64,000 nucleotides of DNA. Origin: Marinibacterium anthonyi. Its GTDB lineage: Bacteria; Pseudomonadota; Alphaproteobacteria; Rhodobacterales; Rhodobacteraceae. Under the pieces are notes generated by a model, which made no database searches, was not told the origin of the DNA, and saw nothing but the letters and a program-made list of their open reading frames with translations. The stretch covers positions 2,467,501 through 2,531,500 of the forward strand of contig CP031585.1 of NCBI GenBank assembly GCA_003217735.2, given 5' to 3'. This document shows positions 1 through 8,128 of this stretch, piece by piece. How positions within the stretch are numbered: the first letter of the stretch is position 1; the number at the start of each line of letters is the position of its first letter. Made by a program: the position numbers and the translations under genes.

Positions 1-1
1 A

Positions 2-19
2 CGGATCCGCCTGTCATGA
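2..19 (+). CDS. C-terminal end of an upstream ABC permease (partial)
   Basis: Only the last five codons are inside the window. They read R-I-R-L-S-stop and the stop overlaps the ATG of the next permease gene. DppB-type permeases usually end in a DPRxRL-like tail and lie directly upstream of the DppC-type permease, so this is inferred to be the partner permease. The evidence is only the frame, the tail and the overlap. Confidence 0.4.
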   Translation, partial: RIRLS

Positions 20-849
20 AGCTACCGCCCGCTTTCCGCAGCTCGAAGGGCCTGATCGGCGCTGTCCTGGTTGCGCTGATCCTTCTGGTCGCCATTTTTG
101 CCCCGCTGGTGATCCCGGCCGATTTCGCCACCCAGATGGACATGCGGGCGCGGCTGTCGCCGCCGACACTGGGCCATCCGCTGGGCACCGACCAATTGGG
201 GCGCGACCTGATGTACCGGGTGCTGCTGGGCACCCGCACGTCGATCTACATCGCCGTCACCGCCGTGCTGATGTCGATCGTGATCGGCCTGCCGCTGGGC
301 CTGGTTTCCGGCTACGTGGGCAAGACGACCGACAACGTGCTGATGCGGCTGGTCGATACGCTGCTGGCCTTTCCGGCGCTGCTGCTGGCGCTGACGATCA
401 GCGCGGTTCTGGGGCCGAACCTGCAGAACACGATCCTGGCCATCGGCATCGCCTTCACGCCCTTCCTCGCGCGCATCATCCGTGGCGAGACGCTGCGCGT
501 CGCCCGGATGCCCTATGTCGAAGCCGGGCGTACCGCCGGCAATTCCGACACCCGGCTGATCCTGCGCCATATCCTGCCCAACATCATGCCGGCGGTGATC
601 GTGCAATCCACCATCAGCCTGGCCTTCGCGATCCTGGCCGAAGCGGGGCTGTCGTTCCTGGGTCTTGGCACCCAGCCCCCCGATGCGTCCTGGGGTCTGA
701 TGATCCAGGCCTCGCGCGACTACCTCGACCGCGCGCCCTGGACCGCGCTGGTGCCCGGCGCGGCCGTGGCGCTGACGGTGCTGGGGCTGAACATGTTCGG
801 CGATGCGCTGCGCGACGCGCTGGATCCGCGCAGCAAGGGAGACGTGTGA
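16..849 (+). CDS. Peptide ABC transporter permease, DppC/OppC type
   Basis: Inner-membrane permease of a dipeptide/oligopeptide importer, 277 aa, near the usual family length. An N-terminal membrane segment (about residues 12-35) is followed by the periplasmic HPLGTDQLGRD motif typical of DppC proteins. Further membrane segments and the EAA loop for ATPase contact (EAGRTAGNSD, about residues 176-185) come after. The ATG overlaps the stop of the preceding permease, and its own stop overlaps the ATG of the ATPase gene by one base (TGATG), so the genes look translationally coupled. The substrate cannot be read from the sequence; peptides, opines or related compounds are possible. The binding protein lies outside the window. 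Confidence 0.92.
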   Translation: MKLPPAFRSSKGLIGAVLVALILLVAIFAPLVIPADFATQMDMRARLSPPTLGHPLGTDQLGRDLMYRVLLGTRTSIYIAVTAVLMSIVIGLPLGLVSGYVGKTTDNVLMRLVDTLLAFPALLLALTISAVLGPNLQNTILAIGIAFTPFLARIIRGETLRVARMPYVEAGRTAGNSDTRLILRHILPNIMPAVIVQSTISLAFAILAEAGLSFLGLGTQPPDASWGLMIQASRDYLDRAPWTALVPGAAVALTVLGLNMFGDALRDALDPRSKGDV

Positions 850-2681
850 TGGGCGACATGAAACCGCTGGTCTCCATCGACAAGCTGCGGGTCGAATTCC
901 GGGGCGAAGACGGCCCCATCGTCGGCGTCGAGAACGTCAGTTTCACCATAGCGCCGGGAGAAACCGTCTGTGTCGTCGGCGAAAGCGGGTCGGGCAAATC
1001 GGTGACATCGCTGTCGCTGATGCGGCTGGTGGAATTCGGCGGTGGCGCCATCACCGGTGGCGAATTGTCCTTTGAAACGGGCAAGGGCACCATCGACCTG
1101 GCCCATGCGGATGCGTCCACCATGCAGGCCATTCGCGGCAACGAGATCGGCATGATCTTCCAGGAGCCGATGACCTCGCTCAACCCCGTCTTCACCATCG
1201 AACGCCAGATGACGGACGGGCTGCGCCTGCATCGGGGGCTGACCGGGACACAGGCGCGCGCCGAGGCGCTGAGCCTCTTGAAACAGGTCCGCATTCCTGA
1301 ACCGGAACGGCGTCTGCGGCAATATCCGCACGAATTGTCGGGCGGCATGCGCCAGCGGGTCGTGATCGCCATGGCCATCGCCTGCAAGCCGCGCCTGCTG
1401 ATCGCCGATGAACCGACAACCGCGCTGGATGTCACGATCCAGGCCGAGATCCTGGCGCTGATCGACCGGCTGAAGCGGGAAACCGGGATGGCTGTTCTGT
1501 TCATCACCCACGACATGGCGGTGGTGGCGCAGATGGCCGACCGCGTGGTGGTCATGTACCGCGGCAACCTGGTCGAGGAAGGCCCTGTCGCGCGCATTTT
1601 CAGCGCCCCGCAACAGGACTATACCCGCGCGCTTCTGGCCGCCGTGCCCCGCCTGGGCGAGATGCGCGGCAAACCCGCGCCCGAACCGATGCGCCTGATC
1701 GGGGATAGCGTGCCGGCGGTGGCCGCGCCCGTCGATGAAACGCCCCCCGAAACCCTGCTGGAGGTCGCCAACCTGACCACCCGTTTCCCGGTCAAGGGGG
1801 GGCTGTTCCGGCGCACCGTCGCCAATGTCCACGCGGTCGAGGACGTCAGTTTCACCATCGCAAAGGGCCAGACCCTTGCCATGGTCGGGGAATCCGGTTG
1901 CGGCAAGTCCAGCTGCGGGCGGTCCCTGCTGCGGCTGAGCGAACCGACATCCGGGCAGGTGCTGCTGGACCGGATGGACGTGCTGGCGCTGAACGACCGC
2001 GACCTGCGCCGCCGCGCCTGGCGCGACATGCAGATGGTGTTCCAGGATCCGTTCGCCTCGCTCAACCCCTACATGCGGCTGGGTCAGCACGTGGCCGAAC
2101 CGCTGGCCAATTACGGCATCGCTTCGGGGGCCGAGGCGCAGGACCGCATCGCCACGCTTTTCGACCGGGTGCACCTGCCGCGCAGCTACATGGCGCGCTT
2201 TCCGCACGAACTGTCGGGCGGTCAGCGCCAGCGGGTCGCCATTGCCCGCGCGCTGGCGGTGAACCCCAAGCTGATCATCGCGGACGAGGCGGTCAGCGCG
2301 CTGGATGTCAGCGTGCAGGCCCAGGTGCTGAACCTGATGATGGAGCTTCAGGGCGAATTGGGCGTGTCGTTCCTGTTCATCAGCCACGACATGGCCGTGG
2401 TGGAACGCGTCGCGCATCGGGTGGGGGTCATGTACATGGGCCGCCTGGTCGAGATCGGGTCCCGCGCCCAGATCTTCGAAAGCCCGCAGCACGCCTATAC
2501 CCGCGCATTGCTCAGCGCCGTGCCCATCGCCGATCCGTCCCGCAGGCGGTCGCCCGACGACCTGAAATCTCGGCCCCTGCCGTCGCCGGTCTTTCCGCTG
2601 GACCATGTGCCCGAACCGTCGCGCTACCGCGAGGTCGCGCCGGGCCACATGGTGCTGACCAACGACGTTTACACCGACTGA
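849..2681 (+). CDS. Fused double ATPase of a peptide ABC importer (DppD-DppF type)
   Basis: 610 aa carrying two complete ABC ATPase domains in one chain. The N-terminal half has Walker A GESGSGKS and signature LSGGMRQR. The C-terminal half has Walker A GESGCGKS and signature LSGGQRQR. Each half has its Walker B (LLIADEPTTALD and LIIADEAVSALD) and an oligopeptide-type C-terminal extension after the HDMAVV switch. Most peptide importers use two separate genes, but fused versions such as GsiA and YejF are well known. In the second half the usual DEP after Walker B reads DEA. The gene follows the permease with a one-base overlap; its 3' end overlaps the convergent lysR gene by 13 bases. Confidence 0.93.
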   Translation: MGDMKPLVSIDKLRVEFRGEDGPIVGVENVSFTIAPGETVCVVGESGSGKSVTSLSLMRLVEFGGGAITGGELSFETGKGTIDLAHADASTMQAIRGNEIGMIFQEPMTSLNPVFTIERQMTDGLRLHRGLTGTQARAEALSLLKQVRIPEPERRLRQYPHELSGGMRQRVVIAMAIACKPRLLIADEPTTALDVTIQAEILALIDRLKRETGMAVLFITHDMAVVAQMADRVVVMYRGNLVEEGPVARIFSAPQQDYTRALLAAVPRLGEMRGKPAPEPMRLIGDSVPAVAAPVDETPPETLLEVANLTTRFPVKGGLFRRTVANVHAVEDVSFTIAKGQTLAMVGESGCGKSSCGRSLLRLSEPTSGQVLLDRMDVLALNDRDLRRRAWRDMQMVFQDPFASLNPYMRLGQHVAEPLANYGIASGAEAQDRIATLFDRVHLPRSYMARFPHELSGGQRQRVAIARALAVNPKLIIADEAVSALDVSVQAQVLNLMMELQGELGVSFLFISHDMAVVERVAHRVGVMYMGRLVEIGSRAQIFESPQHAYTRALLSAVPIADPSRRRSPDDLKSRPLPSPVFPLDHVPEPSRYREVAPGHMVLTNDVYTD

Positions 2682-3583
2682 GGCCGGGGCGCATACCGGA
2701 ATTCGGACAGCCGTGCCTGGACCGACGCCCGGATAAAGGCTGCGACGCGCCGGATCCGGGCGATCTCGCGGTCATCCTCGGGATACAGCAGCCAATAGGC
2801 CCGGGTGAAGCCGACATGATCGGGCAGCACCGCCACCAGGTCGGTGTGGCGCGTCATGAAACAGGGCAGCACACCCAACCCGGCCCCGGCGATCACCGCG
2901 TCCAGTTGCGCCTGCACCGTCACCGCCTTGTATCGGGTGCGGATGGACGGATGGACCAGCCGGTTGAAATCCAGCTCGGGCGTATAGAGCAGTTCGTCGA
3001 TATAGCCGACAAAGGGGAACCGGGGCAGGGCCTCGCGGTCCGTGGGGATCCCTTCGCGCGACAGGACCGACGGCGCCGCATAGACCCGCAGGTCGTAATC
3101 CACCAGCTTCTGCATCACCAGCCGCCCGCTTTCGGGCCGATCAAGGCTGACGGCGATATCCACCTCGCGGTTCCACAGCTTGTGGTTCGACGGCACCGGC
3201 ACCAGTTCGACCTCAAGCGTGGGTTCCTGCAGCGCCAGTGTGGGCAGGATCCGCGACAGCACCGCGTTGCCGAACCCGTCCGGCGCGCCGACCCGTACCC
3301 GCCCCGACAATTCCCCGGGCCGCTGCAGCCGGTCGAGGATGGCGGTCGCCCGCGCCTCCATCTCCTCGGCCAGCGGGATCAGGGCGGCGCCGGCGTCGGT
3401 GGGCGAATACCCGTCGGCATCCAGGTCCAGGAGCCGGTTGTTCAGCCGCCGGTCCAGCTGCGCCAGGTGGCGGGCGACGGTGGTGTGGCTGACCCCCAGC
3501 CGCTTGGCCGCGCCGCTGACACGGCCCGCGCGCACGGTTTCCAGGAAATACTGAATGTCGTTCCAGTCGAAGCGGTCTGTCAT
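2669..3583 (-). CDS. LysR-family transcriptional regulator
   Basis: 304 aa. The N-terminal winged helix-turn-helix (about residues 5-65) contains the typical run SGAAKRLGVSHTTVARHLAQLD. A periplasmic-binding-protein-like effector domain follows (about 90-295). It is transcribed away from the GMC oxidoreductase gene, the standard arrangement for a LysR protein that controls its divergent neighbour, so control of the oxidoreductase/SDR pair is inferred. It also converges on the peptide transporter operon. The inducer is unknown. The shared 150-bp intergenic region contains a GTGCA...TGTGCA arrangement that could be part of the operator, but I cannot prove a site. Confidence 0.9.
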   Translation of the reverse strand: MTDRFDWNDIQYFLETVRAGRVSGAAKRLGVSHTTVARHLAQLDRRLNNRLLDLDADGYSPTDAGAALIPLAEEMEARATAILDRLQRPGELSGRVRVGAPDGFGNAVLSRILPTLALQEPTLEVELVPVPSNHKLWNREVDIAVSLDRPESGRLVMQKLVDYDLRVYAAPSVLSREGIPTDREALPRFPFVGYIDELLYTPELDFNRLVHPSIRTRYKAVTVQAQLDAVIAGAGLGVLPCFMTRHTDLVAVLPDHVGFTRAYWLLYPEDDREIARIRRVAAFIRASVQARLSEFRYAPRPQSV

Positions 3584-3733
3584 GCGCCCTCCATCCGCGC
3601 CACCCTAGCGCGTCATGGTGCACGAAAACAGACAGCCACTGTGCAAAAATGGAAATTCCCAAACGGGGCGCAATCGCCTCATATACTTCGAACCGGGAAT
3701 ATGTCGTGCGCCGCGCGGCAGAAGGAGGAGCAG

Positions 3734-5353
3734 ATGCAGGATTTCGGGACCTTTGATTACATCATCGTGGGCGCGGGCAGCGCCGGTTGCGTTCTGGCCA
3801 ACCGGCTGAGCGAGGATCCGGCAGCGCGTGTCCTGCTGCTGGAAGCCGGTGGCAACGACAATTACCACTGGGTGCACATCCCCGTGGGCTACCTGTACTG
3901 CATCGGCAATCCGCGAACCGACTGGGGCTTCAAGACCGATCCCTGCGACGGGCTTGGCGGCCGGTCACTGGCCTATCCGCGCGGCCGCCTGCTGGGCGGG
4001 TGTTCGTCGATCAACGGCATGCTGTACCTGCGCGGACAGGCGGCGGATTACGACGGCTGGCGGCAGATGGGGCTGACCGGGTGGGGCTGGGACGACGTGC
4101 TGCCCTATTTCATGAAGTCCGAAGATTATTATTCCGGCGCGGACGACGCCCATGGGGCGGGCGGCGAGCTTAGGGTGGAAAACCAGCGCCTGCGGTGGGA
4201 GATCCTGGATGCCTGGAGGGACGCCGCCGTGGCGGCCGGCCTGCCGGCGACGGACGATTTCAACCGGGGCGACAACCATGGCGTGGGCTATTTCAAGGTC
4301 ACCCAGCGCAACGGCTGGCGGTGGAGCGTAGCCAAGGGGTTCCTGAAACCCGCCAAGTCACGGCCCAACCTGACCGTGATGACCCATGCCCAGGCCGACA
4401 AGCTGCTGTTCGACGGCCGCCGCGCCACCGGCATCGCCTTTCGCCGCGAAGGCAAACCCTCCAAGGCCACGGCCGCGCGCGAGGTCATCCTGGCCTCTGG
4501 CGCCATCGGGACGCCCCAGCTGCTGCAATTGTCGGGGATCGGCCCCGGCGCGCTGTTGCAGAAACACGGGATCGACGTGCGGCTGGACCAGCCGGGGATC
4601 GGGGCCAACCTGCAGGACCACCTGCAGATCCGCTGCGCCTACAAGGTGCAGAACGCGCTGACGCTGAACACCATGTCGGCCACCTGGCATGGCAAGGCCA
4701 AGATCGGGCTGGAATACATGCTGAAACGCACGGGGCCCATGTCCATGGCGCCCAGCCAGCTGGGCGCGTTCGCCTATTCCTCGCCCGACGTGGCGACGCC
4801 GGATCTGGAATATCACGTCCAGCCCGTGACGCTCGAAGCCTTCGGGCAGGCGCCGCACGATTTCCCGGCGATCACCGCCAGCGTCTGCCACCTGCGCCCC
4901 GAAAGCCGGGGCCACGTGCACATCACCTCGACCAACCCGAACGCCCATCCCGAGATCCAGCCGAACTACCTGTCGACCGAAGGCGACCGGCTGGTGGCGG
5001 CGCGCGCCATCCGGCTGACCCGCACCATCATGGACCAGGCGCCGCTGGCCCGATACGCGCCCGAGGAATTCAAGCCCGGGCCGCAATACCAGAGCGACGA
5101 GGACCTGGCGACCGGCGCGGGGCAGGTGGCATCGACCATCTTCCACCCGGTGGGAACGGCCCGGATGGGCACCGATGCCGGCGCGGTGGTCGACCCGGAC
5201 CTGCGGGTGAACGGGATCAAGGGGCTGCGCATCGTCGATGCCTCGGTCATGCCGCGCATCACCTCGGGCAACACCAATGCGCCCACGATCATGATCGCGG
5301 AAAAGGCGTCCGACCTGATCAAGGCGGCTGCGCGGGAACCGGCCCTGGCCTGA
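3734..5353 (+). CDS. GMC-family FAD oxidoreductase (choline/alcohol dehydrogenase-like)
   Basis: 539 aa. The N-terminal Rossmann motif YIIVGAGSAGCVLANRL binds FAD. The GMC signature around PRGRLLGGCSSINGMLYLRG and the second signature GAIGTPQLLQLSGIGP are both present. The C-terminal active-site region reads FHPVGTARMG, with the catalytic His, and TSGNTNAPTIMIAEKASDLI. The start was chosen because GGAGGAG lies four bases upstream and the Rossmann motif begins at residue 9; the much longer open frame upstream is out-of-frame read-through of the ABC gene. The family oxidises choline, alkanols or polyethylene glycol-type alcohols. The exact substrate is unknown, and betB or betT are not adjacent, so choline itself is not proven. 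It probably works with the following SDR. Confidence 0.92.
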   Translation: MQDFGTFDYIIVGAGSAGCVLANRLSEDPAARVLLLEAGGNDNYHWVHIPVGYLYCIGNPRTDWGFKTDPCDGLGGRSLAYPRGRLLGGCSSINGMLYLRGQAADYDGWRQMGLTGWGWDDVLPYFMKSEDYYSGADDAHGAGGELRVENQRLRWEILDAWRDAAVAAGLPATDDFNRGDNHGVGYFKVTQRNGWRWSVAKGFLKPAKSRPNLTVMTHAQADKLLFDGRRATGIAFRREGKPSKATAAREVILASGAIGTPQLLQLSGIGPGALLQKHGIDVRLDQPGIGANLQDHLQIRCAYKVQNALTLNTMSATWHGKAKIGLEYMLKRTGPMSMAPSQLGAFAYSSPDVATPDLEYHVQPVTLEAFGQAPHDFPAITASVCHLRPESRGHVHITSTNPNAHPEIQPNYLSTEGDRLVAARAIRLTRTIMDQAPLARYAPEEFKPGPQYQSDEDLATGAGQVASTIFHPVGTARMGTDAGAVVDPDLRVNGIKGLRIVDASVMPRITSGNTNAPTIMIAEKASDLIKAAAREPALA

Positions 5354-5467
5354 GTCCCGCATGGCATGGCCCTTGCGCATGGGGTGGCAGAGACCTTAGC
5401 TGACACCCCAAGCGGCCGTGCCCCTGGCGCGGGCCGGTTGGGCAAGCAAGGCAAAGGGGGATCCCAC

Positions 5468-6310
5468 ATGCATCCGGCCATTCAAAGCGGAAACGTCGCC
5501 GTCATCACCGGCGGCGCATCGGGAATTGGGTTCGCGGCAGCGGCAAAGCTGGCGGGCCTGGGGCTGAAGGTCTGCGTCGCCGACCTGCCCGGAGAGATGC
5601 TGGACAGCGTGCCCCGGCGACTGGCCGATGCCGGCGTGCCGGTGGATCATGTCATGACCGTCGCCACGGACGTGTCCGACCCTGCCCAGCTCAAGGCGCT
5701 GGAGGCCACGGTGACCGAAGCGTTCGGGCCGGTGAACCTGCTGATGAACAACGCCGGCATCCAGCCGGGCAGTTCGGTCCTGGACACCGAAGGCACCTGG
5801 GAGCGGGTCATCGACGTGAACATGTGGGGCATCATCCGCAGTGCGCAGATGTTTGCGCCGGGCATGATCGCCTCGGGCGCGCCCGGGCTGATCGTCAACA
5901 CCGGGTCCAAGCAGGGCATCACCACGCCGCCGGGCGATCCGGCCTACAACGTGTCCAAGGCGGGCGTGAAGGTCTTTACCGAGGCGCTGCAGCACGATCT
6001 GCGCAATCGCGACGGCTGCGTTGTCGAGGCGCGCCTGTTCATCCCCGGCTTCGTCTTTACCCCATTGGCGGCTGGCGGGCGGAGCGAAAAGCCCGCGGGC
6101 GCCTGGACACCCGAACAGACGGTCGATTTCCTGTTCCAGTCGATCGCGGCCGGGGATTTCTATATCCTGTGTCCCGACAATGACGTCGATCGCGAAACCG
6201 ACGAAAAGCGGATCTTCTGGGCCGCCGGCGACCTGGTCGAAAACCGCCCGCCGCTGTCGCGCTGGCACCCGGATTACGCCGTCCAGTTCGCCGAATGGAT
6301 GAAGGGCTGA
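5468..6310 (+). CDS. Short-chain dehydrogenase/reductase (SDR)
   Basis: 280 aa classical SDR. The cofactor motif TGGASGIG is at about residues 14-21, the NNAG motif is in LLMNNAGIQPGS and the catalytic YNVSK (YxxxK) in DPAYNVSKAG. The usual catalytic Ser region reads NTGSKQGI. The start is supported by a purine-rich AGGGGG just upstream; longer upstream frames lack this. The C-terminal part (DFYILCPDNDVDRETDEKRI) is longer than in minimal SDRs. It lies about 115 bases behind the GMC oxidoreductase on the same strand, so both may act in one alcohol-to-acid oxidation route. The substrate is unknown. Confidence 0.9.
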   Translation: MHPAIQSGNVAVITGGASGIGFAAAAKLAGLGLKVCVADLPGEMLDSVPRRLADAGVPVDHVMTVATDVSDPAQLKALEATVTEAFGPVNLLMNNAGIQPGSSVLDTEGTWERVIDVNMWGIIRSAQMFAPGMIASGAPGLIVNTGSKQGITTPPGDPAYNVSKAGVKVFTEALQHDLRNRDGCVVEARLFIPGFVFTPLAAGGRSEKPAGAWTPEQTVDFLFQSIAAGDFYILCPDNDVDRETDEKRIFWAAGDLVENRPPLSRWHPDYAVQFAEWMKG

Positions 6311-6374
6311 CGCGGTCTTCCGCCTTGGGATCATGTATCGGCAGTCGGATCAATGTCGACCCGGAACCCATTGA

Positions 6375-6482
6375 TAAGAAAAAAGCCGTGCCCGAAGGCA
6401 CGGCCAGTCTGACAGGGAGGAAGTTCGCCCGCGCACATGCCAGGCACACTTGCGGACGAATGGGACTATCGCAGGCAAAGGT
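6375..6482 (-). ncRNA. Candidate trans-acting sRNA on the minus strand
   Basis: A near-perfect intrinsic terminator points to the minus strand although no minus-strand gene lies upstream of it. The implied transcript is about 105 nt. It contains the pyrimidine stretch CTTCCTCCCTGTC immediately before the terminator stem, an anti-Shine-Dalgarno-like element of the sort seen in CCUCC-type alphaproteobacterial sRNAs (CcsR, ar14). A promoter-like pair sits at the proposed 5' end, TTGCCT and CATACA separated by 17 bases. Promoter and RNA overlap the start of the DUF853 gene on the other strand. Function is inferred only; no homologue was checked. Confidence 0.5.
6376..6404 (-). terminator. Intrinsic terminator reading on the minus strand
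   Basis: The 8-bp stem GCCGTGCC/GGCACGGC closes a four-base loop (CGAA on the plus strand, TTCG as read). On the minus strand it is followed by TTTTTTCTT. On the plus strand no T-run follows, so it does not terminate the SDR transcript. Confidence 0.85.
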
Positions 6483-6488
6483 TAACTT

Positions 6489-6517
6489 TGTATGGTCTGC
6501 TCCGTACCCTCAGGCAA
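6489..6517 (-). promoter_or_regulatory. Putative promoter of the minus-strand sRNA
   Basis: TTGCCT and CATACA separated by exactly 17 bases. CTTG...CCATAC also resembles the heat-shock (RpoH-type) promoters of Rhodobacter, which have a CTTG -35 and a CCATAT-like -10. The match is only moderate. Confidence 0.35.
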
Positions 6518-6524
6518 GGCGTGG

Positions 6525-8060
6525 ATGACATTCATGGACCAGGCGATCTTTGTTGGCGGCGGCGGACCGGAGTACGGCGAAAAGCAGTACCTGTCCCTGA
6601 AATACGCCAACCGGCACGGATTGATCGCCGGGGCCACCGGCACCGGCAAGACCGTGACGCTGCAGGTCCTGGCCGAAGGCTTTTCGGCCGCGGGCGTGCC
6701 GGTGGTGGTGTCCGACGTCAAGGGCGACCTGGCGGGCCTGGCCGCGCCGGGGTCCGAACTGGCCAAGACGCATGATCCGTTCACCGCGCGCGCCCGCACC
6801 ATCGGCTTCGACGACTTCGCCTATGCGGGGTTTCCGGTCAGTTTCTGGGACCTCTTCGGCGATCAGGGCCACCCGGTGCGCACCACGGTGGCCGAGATGG
6901 GGCCGCTGTTGCTGGCCCGGTTGCTGGAACTGACCGACGCGCAGGAAGGAATCCTGAACATCGCCTTCCGCCTGGCGGATGAACAGGGCCTGCCGCTGCT
7001 GGACCTGAAGGACCTTCAGGCGCTGCTGGTCTGGACGGGGGAACGGCGCGCCGATCTGTCGCTGCGCTACGGCAATATCTCGACCGCCTCGATCGGCGCG
7101 ATCCAGCGGCGTCTGCTGGTGCTGGAAACCCAGGGCGCGGCCGATTTCTTTGGCGAGCCGGCGCTGGATCTGAAGGACCTGATACGCTGTGCCCCCGACG
7201 GGCGCGGTCAGGTGAACATCCTGGCCGCCGACAAGCTGATGGCCGCGCCCCGGCTTTACGCGACCTTCCTGCTGTGGCTGCTAAGCGAGCTGTTCGAGGA
7301 TCTGCCCGAGGTCGGCGACCCGGACAAGCCGAAGCTGGTGTTCTTCTTCGACGAGGCGCACCTGCTGTTCGACGACGCGCCCACGGCGCTGGTGGACAAG
7401 GTGGAACAGGTGGCCCGGCTGATCCGGTCCAAGGGCGTCGGCGTCTATTTCATCACGCAAAACCCGGACGACATTCCCGAAGACATCCTGGGCCAACTGG
7501 GCAATCGGGTCCAACACGCGCTGCGCGCCTTCACGGCGAACGACCGCAAGGCGCTGAAACTGGCCGCCGGAACCTACCGCGAGAACCCGCGCTTTCCGGT
7601 CGAAGAGGCGATCCGCGAGGTCGGCGTGGGCGAGGCGGTGACCTCGATGCTTGAGAAGAAGGGCGTGCCGGGGATGGTCGAACGCACGCTGATCCGCCCG
7701 CCGTGTTCGCAACTGGGGCCGCTGGATCCGGGTGCACGGGCCCAAATCATGGCGGGGTCGGACCTGGCCGCGAAATACGCCACGACGGTGGATCGCCGGT
7801 CTGCCTACGAGATCCTGGCCGAGCGGACGGGCCGGACGGCGGAGGAATCGGCAGAGGACCCGACCGAGGATACGGACCGCGAATTCACCGCCGCCCGGCG
7901 TTATTCCGGGCCGCGGGTCGGGCGTTCGGCACCGCGTCCGCAACGCGCTGACGAAAGTTTCGGCGACGAGATGATCCGCATGGTGCGCAAGGAGCTGACC
8001 GGAACCACGGGCCGGCGGATCGTGCGGGGCCTTCTGGGCGGGGTCTTCAAGGGACGGTGA
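6525..8060 (+). CDS. DUF853/HerA-like ATPase (YjgR family)
   Basis: 511 aa P-loop ATPase of the HerA/FtsK branch. Walker A GATGTGKT is near residue 40; the preceding KYANRHGLIAG is the usual family N-terminus. Walker B reads LVFFFDEAHLLF. The arginine-rich C-terminus (PRVGRSAPRPQR...) ends in TGRRIVRGLLGGVFKGR, typical of DUF853 proteins. The start at 6525 was preferred over ATGs at 6492 and 6534 because AAGGCG lies five bases upstream. The family is widespread and poorly characterised; a DNA-translocase role is inferred from fold only. It is not linked to a NurA nuclease here. Confidence 0.9.
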   Translation: MTFMDQAIFVGGGGPEYGEKQYLSLKYANRHGLIAGATGTGKTVTLQVLAEGFSAAGVPVVVSDVKGDLAGLAAPGSELAKTHDPFTARARTIGFDDFAYAGFPVSFWDLFGDQGHPVRTTVAEMGPLLLARLLELTDAQEGILNIAFRLADEQGLPLLDLKDLQALLVWTGERRADLSLRYGNISTASIGAIQRRLLVLETQGAADFFGEPALDLKDLIRCAPDGRGQVNILAADKLMAAPRLYATFLLWLLSELFEDLPEVGDPDKPKLVFFFDEAHLLFDDAPTALVDKVEQVARLIRSKGVGVYFITQNPDDIPEDILGQLGNRVQHALRAFTANDRKALKLAAGTYRENPRFPVEEAIREVGVGEAVTSMLEKKGVPGMVERTLIRPPCSQLGPLDPGARAQIMAGSDLAAKYATTVDRRSAYEILAERTGRTAEESAEDPTEDTDREFTAARRYSGPRVGRSAPRPQRADESFGDEMIRMVRKELTGTTGRRIVRGLLGGVFKGR

Positions 8061-8069
8061 CGCCGGCCA

Positions 8070-8118
8070 AGATTATTCGACGAATAATCTCGACCCACGA
8101 TTTTTCGCGGAAAAATCG
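8070..8118. repeat. Doublet of AT-rich perfect palindromes
   Basis: Two hairpins stand 7 bases apart between two convergent genes. The first has 10-bp arms AGATTATTCG/CGAATAATCT with a one-base centre. The second has 9-bp arms CGATTTTTC/GAAAAATCG around GCG. Both are far more AT-rich than their surroundings. The same two-hairpin design recurs behind sufB. Either may act as a bidirectional terminator or a REP-like element. Confidence 0.75.
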
Positions 8119-8128
8119 GCCCCCGGCT

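Noticed and set aside
1898-3733. Long open frame continuing upstream of the GMC oxidoreductase
   Set aside because: It is out-of-frame read-through of the ABC ATPase and the antisense of lysR; the real start at 3734 has a strong ribosome binding site and the Rossmann motif right behind.
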